From the NCBI GenBank assembly GCA_020445165.1, contig JAGRHE010000022.1, positions 1 through 25,368 of the forward strand: DNA of 25,368 nucleotides. Direction: 5' to 3'. The notes under the pieces are model-generated. The model had not been told where the DNA came from. It worked only from the letters and a program-made list of their open reading frames with translations, and did not search any database. Every line of letters begins with the position of its first letter. Positions within the stretch are counted from its first letter, which is position 1. This DNA comes from Gammaproteobacteria bacterium. Lineage in GTDB: Bacteria; Pseudomonadota; Gammaproteobacteria; Chromatiales; Sedimenticolaceae. Positions 7,668 to 14,786 of the stretch are shown in pieces. Both the position numbers and the translations under genes were made by a program.

Positions 7668-8180
7668 TTATGGAAACGCCGGAATCTGCGCCTCCAGTCC
7701 CCTCGCCTTGGCCTCCGGGTGATGCGAAGTGATCAGACTGCGGATCTCACGCACCCGCTGGACCGGCACATCGACCATCAGCAGGATCTCGCCACGGTCG
7801 ATGGCAGGCTGGAAACGCTTCAGACGCGAGTTGGGGATGCTGACAGCGATCATCCCGGATATCCAGGATCCGATCATCGCGCACACCACGGCAAGCACCA
7901 GGATGCCGCCCATGCCGATCGAATTACCGATCTCGGGATAGAAAGACAGCGCAATACCGGCCATGGCGCCCGTCAGCCCACCCGCAACCATGCCCAGGCC
8001 GATACCGTGCAGCAGGTCGGAGCGCTGCAGAAGATTGGCCACGTGCAGCCGCTTGAGATTGATGCCATCCCGGGCCAGGAAATGGATATGCGGATCGTCA
8101 ATCTTGGCCAACAGGAGTTCTTTTTCGATGGTTTCCGCTGACGCCACGTCGGGCAGCGTGAAATACAGCCTTCTGCGCAT
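7668..8180 (-). CDS. Two-helix membrane protein, DUF1269/stress-protein-like
   Basis: ATG 8180 is preceded by GGAGGCGAAA, giving 170 residues. A cytoplasmic N-domain of about 65 residues has alternating strands (RRLYFTLPDV, HIHFLARDG). Two glycine-rich hydrophobic segments follow (IGLGMVAGGLTGAMAGIALSF and ILVLAVVCAMIGSWISGMIAV). The C-terminal strand region includes RGEILLMVDVPVQRVREI. The layout (ferredoxin-like domain, glycine-zipper membrane hairpin, second strand unit) resembles DUF1269 and general-stress-protein-17M-like proteins. The function is unknown; membrane association under stress is a family-level guess. A TATACT -10-like element lies on this strand at 8248-8253, and the gene ends at a strong terminator. 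Confidence 0.82.
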   Translation of the reverse strand: MRRRLYFTLPDVASAETIEKELLLAKIDDPHIHFLARDGINLKRLHVANLLQRSDLLHGIGLGMVAGGLTGAMAGIALSFYPEIGNSIGMGGILVLAVVCAMIGSWISGMIAVSIPNSRLKRFQPAIDRGEILLMVDVPVQRVREIRSLITSHHPEAKARGLEAQIPAFP

Positions 8181-8392
8181 TTTCGCCTCCTTTACAGTGT
8201 TGTAGCGGCCGGGGACGCGCGCGTGCGCCTGCCGGTCGGTCTCTCCGAGTATAGAAAACCCCAGCAAAACCGTATGGCTTTGCAAAAAATTTTGAACTGG
8301 ACAACGGAAAGACAGACTATAAGCAGAAGCTCATAGACCACCGTATCGCCAATCCCTTGCCGGTGGGCGGTCAGTCCAACGAGGAAGAGATC

Positions 8393-9238
8393 ATGAAGAA
8401 ATGGTTGTTGTTTACCGTCGTCATCGCCCTGTTCGCAGGCCGGGCGGCCTATGCCGATGTACTGGTGCTCGTGCATGGTTACCTGGGTACTTCCCAGAGT
8501 TGGGCCGAGGCCGGCGCGTTGGCTCGTTTGCAGGCACGCGGCTATCGGCTGGCCGGGATCGTCGGTTACGGCCCGCAGGGGGTCATGCTCCAGCCGACAA
8601 CGGCGAAGGCACCCGACAAGCCCGTTTACGCGGTCGACCTGCCATCGCAGGCCCCGATCGCGCTGCAGGCCGACTGGCTCGCCGCCCAGCTGCGTGAAAT
8701 CGGCAAGCGTCATCCGAAGCAGGCGATCACCGTCGCCGCGCACTCGGCCGGCGGAGTCGTCGCACGCATGATGCTGGTGCGGCATGGAAAGCTCGGCGTC
8801 GAACACCTGATCACGATCGCCACCCCGCATTTCGGCACCGGGCGTGCGATCCAGGCTCTGGAAGCCACCGACAACAGCGGCATGTTCGGCTTCGTCAAAG
8901 GCCTGCTGGTACGTCGCGCCACCGGCAACGCGCTGTACCACACGGTGCAACAGAGTCGAGGCGTGCTGTTCGATCTGACCCCGCCTGCACCCGGCAACCT
9001 GCTTTTCTGGCTCAATCAGCAGCCCCACCCCGGGATCCGCTACACCAGCGTCATGCGCATCGGCACGTTCAACATGCCGGGTGACCGCGTGGTCCCGCCG
9101 CTGAGCCAGGACCTCAACCGCATACCGGCGCTTTACGGCAAGGTCCAGACCTACTCGATGGCCCAGGGTCACCTGCTGACGGCGCAGGACGGCGACCTGA
9201 TCGGCAACCTGATGCAAAAGCCGGCTGACAGTGACTGA
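8393..9238 (+). CDS. Secreted alpha/beta hydrolase (lipase/esterase-like)
   Basis: A 281-residue protein starts at ATG 8393 with GAGGAAGAG just upstream. A clear Sec signal peptide (MKKWLLFTVVIALFAGRAAYA) is cut before Asp22. The alpha/beta-hydrolase core follows: the oxyanion segment VLVHGYLG (His28-Gly29), the nucleophile elbow A-H-S118-A-G, then ITIATPHFGTG, typical of lipases and PGAP1-like esterases. The acid is probably Asp231 (GDRVVPP) and the base His260 (AQGHLL). The elbow reads AHSAG rather than GxSxG. It probably hydrolyses an ester in the periplasm or outside the cell; the substrate is unknown. It diverges from the two-helix membrane protein across a 212-base AT-richer spacer. Confidence 0.9.
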   Translation: MKKWLLFTVVIALFAGRAAYADVLVLVHGYLGTSQSWAEAGALARLQARGYRLAGIVGYGPQGVMLQPTTAKAPDKPVYAVDLPSQAPIALQADWLAAQLREIGKRHPKQAITVAAHSAGGVVARMMLVRHGKLGVEHLITIATPHFGTGRAIQALEATDNSGMFGFVKGLLVRRATGNALYHTVQQSRGVLFDLTPPAPGNLLFWLNQQPHPGIRYTSVMRIGTFNMPGDRVVPPLSQDLNRIPALYGKVQTYSMAQGHLLTAQDGDLIGNLMQKPADSD

Positions 9239-9291
9239 ACAATGGATTGCACGCCCTGGCATTCGCGGATAGCCGACGAAAGGCGGCCAGC

Positions 9292-9630
9292 ATGCTCGAG
9301 GCTCTGAACGAGATCGAGCGCCTGTTACGCAGTCACGGCCACACCTACCACGCCAACCTGGCCGGGATCGCGGCGGTGCTCTCCGTCAAAGACCCGATCG
9401 CCGCCTGTCGCGCGATAAATTCCGACGATTGGTGGCAGGGTGCCGACTCGCTCGCCGCACTGGACCTTGGGTTGAGCGGTGGATTCACGAGCCAGGCGCG
9501 CCAGGATGCGCACGCCCTGCGCCTGGCGCTGATCGACGTCTTCAGCACCCTGCTCGCCCATGGCGAGTGCAACGAGGCTGGCGAGATCGTCGTGTCGCAG
9601 TTTCGCAAGTGGTTGGAATCTCATATGTGA
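9292..9630 (+). CDS. Conserved small soluble protein, function unknown
   Basis: I chose ATG 9292 (MLEALNEIERLLRSHG), preceded by an AAGGCGG-like site, giving 112 residues; an in-frame start at 9247 would add a basic, unlikely leader. The sequence is helical: LEALNEIERLLRSHGHTYHANLAGI, then a tryptophan pair (SDDWWQGADSL), a glycine-rich loop (LDLGLSGGFTS), and two further helices ending QFRKWLESH. The pattern recalls DUF6966-type proteins sometimes found with immunity or toxin systems, but I cannot confirm that. It follows the lipase by 53 bases and could be co-transcribed with it. Confidence 0.7.
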   Translation: MLEALNEIERLLRSHGHTYHANLAGIAAVLSVKDPIAACRAINSDDWWQGADSLAALDLGLSGGFTSQARQDAHALRLALIDVFSTLLAHGECNEAGEIVVSQFRKWLESHM

Positions 9631-9719
9631 GACGCCGCAGCACTCGATGCCGACGCTAAACTGTCGGTAATGTTTATGCAGATACCGCCGCCATCCTGAC
9701 AGCAGCCAGGGAGACCCGC

Positions 9720-10211
9720 ATGCAGAGTTTCGACGTGTATTTTCTCGGCCAGATACTGCCGAATGCCGACCCGGACGCGGTCCGCCGCAACGTGGCCGCG
9801 CTGTTCAAGGTCAGCGAAGACAACGCCGCACGCCTGTTCAGTGGCAAGCCTCTGCGGGTCAAGCAGAATATCGATGCAGAAGCCGCCAGCCGCTACCGGG
9901 CGGCGTTCCGCGATGCAGGTGCGCTGCTCCAGATCCTGCCGGCAGGGTCACCGCCGCCGCAGCCCACAGCCCCAGCCCCGATGCCGCCCAGTACCGACAA
10001 CGTCGCCACCACGGCATCGGCCGAAAACGGCATGAGTCTCGCCGCTCCCGGTGCCATCATGGATTCAACGCCACCACCGCCACCGGCACAGATCGACACC
10101 AGTGGCTTGTCGGCGCAGCCGCCCAACAGCGGCTCGCTCGAGGACTGCCGGGTCGAAAAAGACCCGTACCCGATTCCCGATATCAGTCATCTCAGCATCA
10201 TCGACAACTGA
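9720..10211 (+). CDS. Conserved N-terminal domain with proline-rich tail, unknown
   Basis: A 163-residue protein starts at ATG 9720 after GGGAG. Residues 1-75 form a compact domain: FDVYFLGQILPNADPD, VRRNVAALFKVSEDNAARLFSGKPLRVKQNI and AASRYRAAFRDAGALLQIL. I recognise this as an unannotated proteobacterial domain that often precedes membrane or disordered segments; its role is not known to me. The rest is low complexity, with two proline clusters (GSPPPQPTAPAPMPPS and STPPPPPAQID), ending in an acidic segment with one cysteine and IPDISHLSIIDN. It has no signal peptide or membrane helix. It converges on the DUF3108 gene, 17 bases between stops. Confidence 0.8.
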   Translation: MQSFDVYFLGQILPNADPDAVRRNVAALFKVSEDNAARLFSGKPLRVKQNIDAEAASRYRAAFRDAGALLQILPAGSPPPQPTAPAPMPPSTDNVATTASAENGMSLAAPGAIMDSTPPPPPAQIDTSGLSAQPPNSGSLEDCRVEKDPYPIPDISHLSIIDN

Positions 10212-10228
10212 GGCACCAGAGGGCCCGC

Positions 10229-11080
10229 TCAGCGATCTGCGCGCCGGGTTTCCGCACCCGCGAAGAAACCATTCGGCGCCAGGGCGAGCTGGCGGTCCGC
10301 ACCGACCAGTTCGGCCCGAAACACACCGATCGGATGGCGCACCTCCACCATCAGCGGCGTCCGCTGCCGATCGTCCCCGAGCCAGATGTATGCCGGCCGG
10401 TGCGCCGGCTTGTCGCGCCCCCTGGCGTCCAACTCCCAGGCGTCCAGCCGCACCTTGACCGTCGCATGCTGCTCACCCTGCAGCATGAGACTGGCAGCAC
10501 TCTCCACGGAAATGTCGTAGCGCATGCGATCACGCCCGTTGGTCACCGGCAGGCTGAAACGCTGACCGACCCGCAGATCGCGCGAACGCAACTGGGCCAG
10601 CAGGGCCAGGCGGTCGAACAGGCGTTCACCTGCCCACGACGCGACCGGCGCCCGGTGCAGACGTTCGACCCGGTCTTGACCCTCACCGGCAAGCAGGTCG
10701 TAACGCATCATCCCCTGCCCGGAGACATCGCGCTCATAGAATCGATGTCGGGTGTCGCGGGTGCGCTCAAAGGTCTCGAAGGCGACCAGCCCGACATCAG
10801 CGTCCAGCCACGAAGTGATCCGGTAGCGCACCGGGTACAGTGACTCGACTACCGGGTATCGCTCTGAACTTGCCTCCAGCATGAGCTGCGTCAGGTTCGC
10901 CCCGGAGACCGCCGCACTCGCGATGGCGACGTCGGCGATCGGCATATCCTGGCCGAGCGAGAAAACGCCGCGATAGGTCACGCGGTAATCACTTGCCTGG
11001 GCTGCCGTGGTCAGACAACAGAGCAGCATCGCGACCGCACTCGCAAAACCGGCTCGTCTGGGGAACTTGGCAGGGTTCAT
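10229..11080 (-). CDS. DUF3108 family exported protein
   Basis: ATG 11080, with GGAG about 9 bases upstream, gives 283 residues; the frame extends to 11164 but the extra residues are implausible. The signal peptide (RRAGFASAVAMLLCCLTTAAQA) should be cut before SDYRVTYRG. The mature protein is beta-strand-rich: VTYRGVFSLG at the start, YPVRYRITSWLD, VAFETFERTRDTRHRF and a final VEVRHPIGVFRAELV. This matches the DUF3108 pattern of periplasmic beta-rich proteins that I recall next to nucleotide or purM genes in gammaproteobacteria. The biochemical role is unknown. It is divergent from the gene at 11227. Confidence 0.85.
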   Translation of the reverse strand: MNPAKFPRRAGFASAVAMLLCCLTTAAQASDYRVTYRGVFSLGQDMPIADVAIASAAVSGANLTQLMLEASSERYPVVESLYPVRYRITSWLDADVGLVAFETFERTRDTRHRFYERDVSGQGMMRYDLLAGEGQDRVERLHRAPVASWAGERLFDRLALLAQLRSRDLRVGQRFSLPVTNGRDRMRYDISVESAASLMLQGEQHATVKVRLDAWELDARGRDKPAHRPAYIWLGDDRQRTPLMVEVRHPIGVFRAELVGADRQLALAPNGFFAGAETRRADR

Positions 11081-11226
11081 AAACAGGCTCCGGTTAGCGA
11101 AACACGATTGGGTATTAGGGTCGTCCGAGCAAAATGGGTTCCATGGCACAGTCCGTGCTTTCATTCTCGCATAGGATACAAAAACCGGCTGAAACGCCGA
11201 TAAATTGACGAGAAAAGGACAAATTC

Positions 11227-11559
11227 GTGACGCAGGCAGTCATTGGCGACAAAATTCTGACACAACGGGGTGTCGAACAACGGAATTTTGACGCAGCTAC
11301 CGACAACAAAACACCCTCGGCCAAGCAGTCCGACCCCAAGGTCAAGGCCGATAGCGCTGACGTGCTGCGCGGACATCAGCGCCTGCTGCAGCAGGCCGGC
11401 ACGTTCCCGGCCACGACCATAGAGTCCCTATCCCAGGCGCGTACCAACCTGGCGCGCCTGCAGACTGACATAGCAACCGATCCGGCCACCGTACTGCGCG
11501 TAGCCGCGAACGTCGACCGGAACACTTTCGAGGCCGCCATCGCCACACCGACAGGCTGA
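11227..11559 (+). CDS. Small hydrophilic hypothetical protein
   Basis: A 110-residue protein starts at GTG 11227 with AAGGA 7 bases upstream. The first 45 residues are polar and probably disordered (NKTPSAKQSDPKVKADS). Residues 45-110 form helices (SADVLRGHQRLLQQAGTF, TTIESLSQARTNLARLQTDI, TVLRVAANVDRNTFEAAI). It has no membrane segment, signal peptide or cysteine. Its lysine/asparagine content in the first third and its more AT-rich start differ from its neighbours, which could reflect a recent origin. I do not recognise the family. It ends ahead of a tandem hairpin and terminator. Confidence 0.7.
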   Translation: MTQAVIGDKILTQRGVEQRNFDAATDNKTPSAKQSDPKVKADSADVLRGHQRLLQQAGTFPATTIESLSQARTNLARLQTDIATDPATVLRVAANVDRNTFEAAIATPTG

Positions 11560-11583
11560 TTGCGGACAACGATTCTCGGCACA

Positions 11584-11638
11584 GGCGAGAGCTACTCTCG
11601 CCCTTCACCCGGCACCGTTCTTCGGCGCCGGGTTTTTT
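11584..11638 (+). terminator. Tandem hairpins ending in a rho-independent terminator
   Basis: The first hairpin is GGCGAGAG (11584-11591), loop CTA, CTCTCGCC (11595-11602): eight perfect pairs. Four bases later, ACCCGGC (11607-11613) pairs with GCCGGGT (11627-11633). After one A-C mismatch there is an inner CCG/CGG stem around TTCTT, and the stem is followed by a T run (11633-11638). The second hairpin is a standard terminator for the gene ending at 11559; the first adds an extra stable stem. Confidence 0.85.
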
Positions 11639-11755
11639 CTTTCTGCAGCACCGGTAGCGGCACTCGACCAGCCGGACTGCGCGGCCATCAAAGCATTCAC
11701 GTGCGCCAGCCCGGCTGGCTTTACAAGCATTCGCCGCGCGACCGAAACTTGCGGT

Positions 11756-11908
11756 ATGCGCATCATCTACCTGACCTTGGGATTCTTCATCCTGCTCGGC
11801 ATCGGCGCCGCATGCCGCACACCACCGTTGACCGCCGGCAACTGCCCCCCCGGCCTCATCGATGACCCGGCCTGCGTGGGCAAGAAACCTGGTGGCTCGC
11901 CGCAATGA
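11756..11908 (+). CDS. Tiny lipoprotein-like peptide
   Basis: A 50-residue frame starts at ATG 11756 and its stop overlaps the start of the next gene (ATGA at 11905-11908). Residues 3-19 are hydrophobic (IIYLTLGFFILLGIGAA), followed by Cys20. The preceding G-A-A makes a weak lipobox, so it is either a small lipoprotein or a signal-anchored peptide. The short mature part has two more cysteines (NCPP, ACVG) and an invariant-looking PPGLIDDPACVGKKP. That stretch looks like selected protein rather than random sequence. No family is recognised. The overlap implies translational coupling with the oxygenase-like gene. Confidence 0.6.
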   Translation: MRIIYLTLGFFILLGIGAACRTPPLTAGNCPPGLIDDPACVGKKPGGSPQ

Positions 11909-12435
11909 CCGCCGAACCGACCCGCCTGAGCAGCGTCCATTTCATCGATCTCGACGACGCACCGGCCGTAAACGAAAGGCTGTACCAGGCCTTCGAACGC
12001 GAAAACCGGGTCGAAGACGTGCGTCGCACGCACAGCTTTCACGGCCGTTTCGAGAACACCTACATCAAGCGCGAGCGGATCCCGGAACTGGCACCCGTGA
12101 CGCAGCTCGCGCATGCCTGCGCCTGTCGAATCCTCGGAATGGAAAGGCTGCACCTGGGCTTCTGGTTCAACGAGATGATGCCGGGCCAACGCACCAGCCT
12201 GCATGCACACCAGGAACTCGATGAACTGCTTTCAGCGGTCTACTACATCCGCTGTGCCGACGACTGCGGCGACCTGGTACTGCACGATGATCCGGCACGG
12301 GTCACTGTCAGCCCGCGTCCGGGCCTGATGGTGCTGTTTCCACCCGACCTTCCTCACGAAGTCGAGGAGAACCGCAGCGGGCAGACACGACTCTCGGTCG
12401 CGTTCAATTTCGGTCCATGGCGCTCGCCGACCTGA
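11905..12435 (+). CDS. 2OG-Fe(II) oxygenase-superfamily protein (putative)
   Basis: A 176-residue protein starts at ATG 11905 inside the stop of the previous frame. The double-stranded beta-helix signature is visible: a strand with candidate iron ligands (SLHAHQELDELLSAVYYI; His100, His102 and Glu104 are the candidates), then GDLVLHDDPARV, the turn SPRPGLMVLFPPDLPHEVEEN with the distal His151, and the 2-oxoglutarate-binding arginine candidate Arg162 in QTRLSVAFNFGPW. This resembles the putative 2OG-Fe(II) oxygenase group (TIGR02466-like) that hydroxylates unknown targets. Its 3' end overlaps the convergent gene at 12404-12814 by 32 bases. The fold call is good; the substrate is unknown. Confidence 0.78.
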   Translation: MTAEPTRLSSVHFIDLDDAPAVNERLYQAFERENRVEDVRRTHSFHGRFENTYIKRERIPELAPVTQLAHACACRILGMERLHLGFWFNEMMPGQRTSLHAHQELDELLSAVYYIRCADDCGDLVLHDDPARVTVSPRPGLMVLFPPDLPHEVEENRSGQTRLSVAFNFGPWRSPT

Positions 12436-12814
12436 TCGTCGAGGTCTCCAGACGCTCGGTGTCGGCCAGGATGATGTGACGACCATCGACGGTCGTGAAG
12501 GAACGGTCGTCGATATCGCCGCGCGCCGCCCGGTACTCTGCCGCCCGTCCGCTGCCAGCATCGACGACACGGATGTAGATGACCTCGCTGGCGTCTCGCC
12601 AGTGTTCGTACAACAGGTAGGCCGACGCGGCCAGCATCAAGGCGACCACTCCCAGGGCCAGACCGCGTACCGGCCAGCGCCTGGCCGGACGCACCGGATC
12701 CGGATTGATCAGACGCGGCTCGCGATGACCGATGTCGTTGTGCGGCCGGCGTGCGCGCCAGAACAGCACGACGACCAGGATCACCGCGATCGTGAAGAGT
12801 ATCTTGCCCAGCAT
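12404..12814 (-). CDS. Two-helix membrane protein, unknown
   Basis: A 136-residue protein starts at ATG 12814. It has an N-terminal hydrophobic segment (ILFTIAVILVVVLFW), a basic cytoplasmic loop (RARRPHNDIGHREPRL, RPARRWPVRG), a second segment (LALGVVALMLAASAYLLYEHW), and a strand-rich C-terminal domain, probably periplasmic (SEVIYIRVVDAGSGRAAEYRAARGD, RSFTTVDGRHIILADTERLET). The loop and strand layout resembles small inner-membrane proteins of unknown role. Its 3' end overlaps the convergent oxygenase-like gene, so the two transcripts would be antisense there. Confidence 0.78.
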   Translation of the reverse strand: MLGKILFTIAVILVVVLFWRARRPHNDIGHREPRLINPDPVRPARRWPVRGLALGVVALMLAASAYLLYEHWRDASEVIYIRVVDAGSGRAAEYRAARGDIDDRSFTTVDGRHIILADTERLETSTIRSASAMDRN

Positions 12815-13009
12815 CGCGCCATGATAAGGGAACTATCGGCGAGCCGTACACGTCCATTGGAAAAAAGGTGATCAAAGGCCGCAACGCTGCCTTCTGCCGA
12901 TTGATCGACTGCTTCGCGCGATGCCCAGGTCTCGAGCGCCAGCTGACTCTGCCGCAGAGGCAGACGTTTTCGTTATCATGTCGCCACGCGATACAAAGGA
13001 AGGAAAACC

Positions 13010-13675
13010 ATGAGACGGCTCAGTGCATGCCTGATTTCGGCCTGCGTTTCATTGCTCACAGCACTGCCAGCGCTCGCTGCTGACAGCACCGAGCCTCAGG
13101 TCAGGATCACACCCGAGCTCTCGGGTATCGACGTCAACCACGCAGGCCAACCGGTACGTATTCAACGCAACCAGGACCAGAGCAACGAGATTCATCCAGC
13201 GTTTCAGCGCACTTCGCGCCGCTGTCCGCCGTTTTGCGTGCAGCCGATGCAGATGCCCGATGGTGTCGAGACCATCGGCGAACTTGAAATGCTCGGCTAC
13301 CTGGAACGGATCGCGAAGGGCGACGAATCGATCCTGGTCATCGATTCCCGCGGCTCCGACTGGCTCGAACGCGGCACCATTCCGGGCTCGGTCAACATCC
13401 ACTACAAGCTTCTCAGCCGCGGGTCGGCAAGCGAAGAGGACATAGCCAGAATCATGCGCGAGCGTTTTGACGCCGAGCGCGGCGACCAGCTCTGGGACTT
13501 CGGTTTCGCCAAGACCCTGGTGCTGTTCTGCAACGGAAGCTGGTGCGGTCAATCGCCGACCAACATCCGGGCGCTGCTGCGCCTGGGCTACCCGCCGTCG
13601 AAGATCAAATGGTACCGCGGTGGCATGCAGTCATGGGAAGCGGCAGGGCTGACCACGGTGGTACCCGCCCGGTGA
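13010..13675 (+). CDS. Periplasmic rhodanese-like protein with CPPFC motif
   Basis: A 221-residue protein starts at ATG 13010 after AAGGAAGG. The signal peptide (RRLSACLISACVSLLTALPALA) should be cut before Asp25. A linker with the pair C72-P-P-F-C76 precedes the rhodanese domain: ILVIDSRGSDWLERGTIPGSVNIHY, then the loop LFCNGSWCGQSPTN (Cys174 and Cys179) and the end WYRGGMQSWEAAGL. Rhodaneses move sulfane sulfur through a persulfide on a loop cysteine; which of the two is catalytic here is unclear. With SOR in the same window, a role in periplasmic sulfur handling is plausible but not shown. The next gene starts inside its stop codon (GTGA). Confidence 0.87.
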   Translation: MRRLSACLISACVSLLTALPALAADSTEPQVRITPELSGIDVNHAGQPVRIQRNQDQSNEIHPAFQRTSRRCPPFCVQPMQMPDGVETIGELEMLGYLERIAKGDESILVIDSRGSDWLERGTIPGSVNIHYKLLSRGSASEEDIARIMRERFDAERGDQLWDFGFAKTLVLFCNGSWCGQSPTNIRALLRLGYPPSKIKWYRGGMQSWEAAGLTTVVPAR

Positions 13676-14328
13676 GCAGCACTTCGAGCAGTAAATGGCT
13701 GTTGTGGCTGCCGGCACTGTTGCTGCTGGTCCTGGCTGGCGCATGCAGCGAGCCGGACCGGCCCAGCATCACCTTGTTTCTCGCCGTGCAGCGCGGCGAT
13801 CTCGACCAGCTCGAACGCCACATCCATTGGGGTACCGATATCGACGCCGCGCTACCCAACGGCCAATACCCGTTGCACGTCGCAACGGAAAAAGGCCGCA
13901 TCATCCTGGTCAAGACACTGCTCAAACACGGCGCCGGCATCGACCGCCTGACCAGCAATGGCGAGTCCGCGCTGGAACTCGCAGTCCTTTCGGGACGGAT
14001 AGAGATTGCAGAGATCCTGCTCGCCAAGGGCGCCACGCTCGATCCGTCTCAGCTGATGCTCAAGGCGGCAACTTCGGGCCTCACCGATCGCGACTCACTG
14101 CGTTTTCTGATCGAGCACGGGGCCGACCTGACGCAGCGTGACGAAAATGGAGACACCGCGCTACTGATTGCGATTCGACAGGACAATCACCGCCTGGCGA
14201 CTCACCTGGTCAATGCCGGTGCCGATGTGAATGTCGAAACGCGCGATGGCGAAACTGCACTCGAGCTGGCACATTCGATCAAGGCCCCGGAACTGGTCAG
14301 CCTGTTGAGGCGCTTCGGGGCACGATAG
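13672..14328 (+). CDS. Ankyrin-repeat lipoprotein
   Basis: GTG 13672 overlaps the rhodanese stop by 4 bases, giving 218 residues. A hydrophobic signal (WLLWLPALLLLVLAGAC) ends in a probable lipobox cysteine near residue 25, so the protein is likely a lipoprotein in the periplasm. The remainder is four to six ankyrin repeats; clear units are NGQYPLHVATEKGRIILVKTLLKHGAGID, NGESALELAVLSGRIEIAEILLAKGATL, NGDTALLIAIRQDNHRLATHLVNAGADVN and DGETALELAHSIKAPELVSLL, each about 33 residues. Ankyrin repeats bind proteins; the overlapping rhodanese is the obvious candidate partner by context, which is an inference. It ends before a hairpin at 14357-14375. Confidence 0.87.
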   Translation: MSSTSSSKWLLWLPALLLLVLAGACSEPDRPSITLFLAVQRGDLDQLERHIHWGTDIDAALPNGQYPLHVATEKGRIILVKTLLKHGAGIDRLTSNGESALELAVLSGRIEIAEILLAKGATLDPSQLMLKAATSGLTDRDSLRFLIEHGADLTQRDENGDTALLIAIRQDNHRLATHLVNAGADVNVETRDGETALELAHSIKAPELVSLLRRFGAR

Positions 14329-14356
14329 ACGACACGGCCTGGATTTGCGTGAACAG

Positions 14357-14383
14357 ACCCTGGCATCGCCAGGGTGCCTTTGT
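14357..14383 (+). terminator. Probable rho-independent terminator
   Basis: ACCCTGGC (14357-14364), loop ATC, GCCAGGGT (14368-14375) form eight perfect pairs, followed by GCCTTTGTT, a poor T run. It lies 28 bases after the ankyrin gene stop. The weak T tract lowers confidence. Confidence 0.6.
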
Positions 14384-14439
14384 TATCGTCGCGCGCCTCG
14401 ATAAACGCCAGATTGGCCACGGCTAGCGGAGCAAGGTGC

Positions 14440-14724
14440 ATGGCAAGTACGCCAGATGAACTGACCATCAATTACAGTGAAGGCGGCATCGACGTCGTCA
14501 AGGAACTCGACAAAGAAGTCTTGTCCAAGGGCGCCTGGACCACCATCTTGTATCGCTACCAGGACTGGGACGCGCGCAAGGAAGCGTACAGCAAGGACAA
14601 GTACTCGATCCGCCGCTACCAGAAGCGCAACGGCGTCTACAGCCAGCGCTCGAAGTTCAACATCTCGAGCCCGGACCAGGCGCAGCAACTGATCGCGACA
14701 CTGAACAAGTGGCTGGCTGACTGA
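14440..14724 (+). CDS. Small charged conserved protein, unknown
   Basis: ATG 14440 gives a 94-residue soluble protein. It reads as short strands then helix: ELTINYSEGGIDVVKELDKEVLSKGAW, TTILYRYQDWDARKEAYSKD and KYSIRRYQKRNGVYSQRSKFNISSPDQA, with helix QQLIATLNKWL at the end. The stretch YSIRRYQKRNG and the ending SKFNISSPDQAQ look strongly conserved. I have the impression that close homologues recur in sulfur-oxidising gammaproteobacteria, but I cannot name the family or confirm this. It has no membrane segment or cysteine. TATCGT at 14384-14389 could be a -10 element for it. Confidence 0.82.
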   Translation: MASTPDELTINYSEGGIDVVKELDKEVLSKGAWTTILYRYQDWDARKEAYSKDKYSIRRYQKRNGVYSQRSKFNISSPDQAQQLIATLNKWLAD

Positions 14725-14786
14725 ACGACGCCATCCCCCCCGGCGTGCTGGTTTGCGCGCCGCTTCCTACCTCACGATGACGAATC

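Noticed and set aside
8192..9262. Minus-strand frame (356 residues) opposite the lipase gene
   Set aside because: The plus frame has a signal peptide, a nucleophile elbow and a catalytic triad; the minus frame is featureless.
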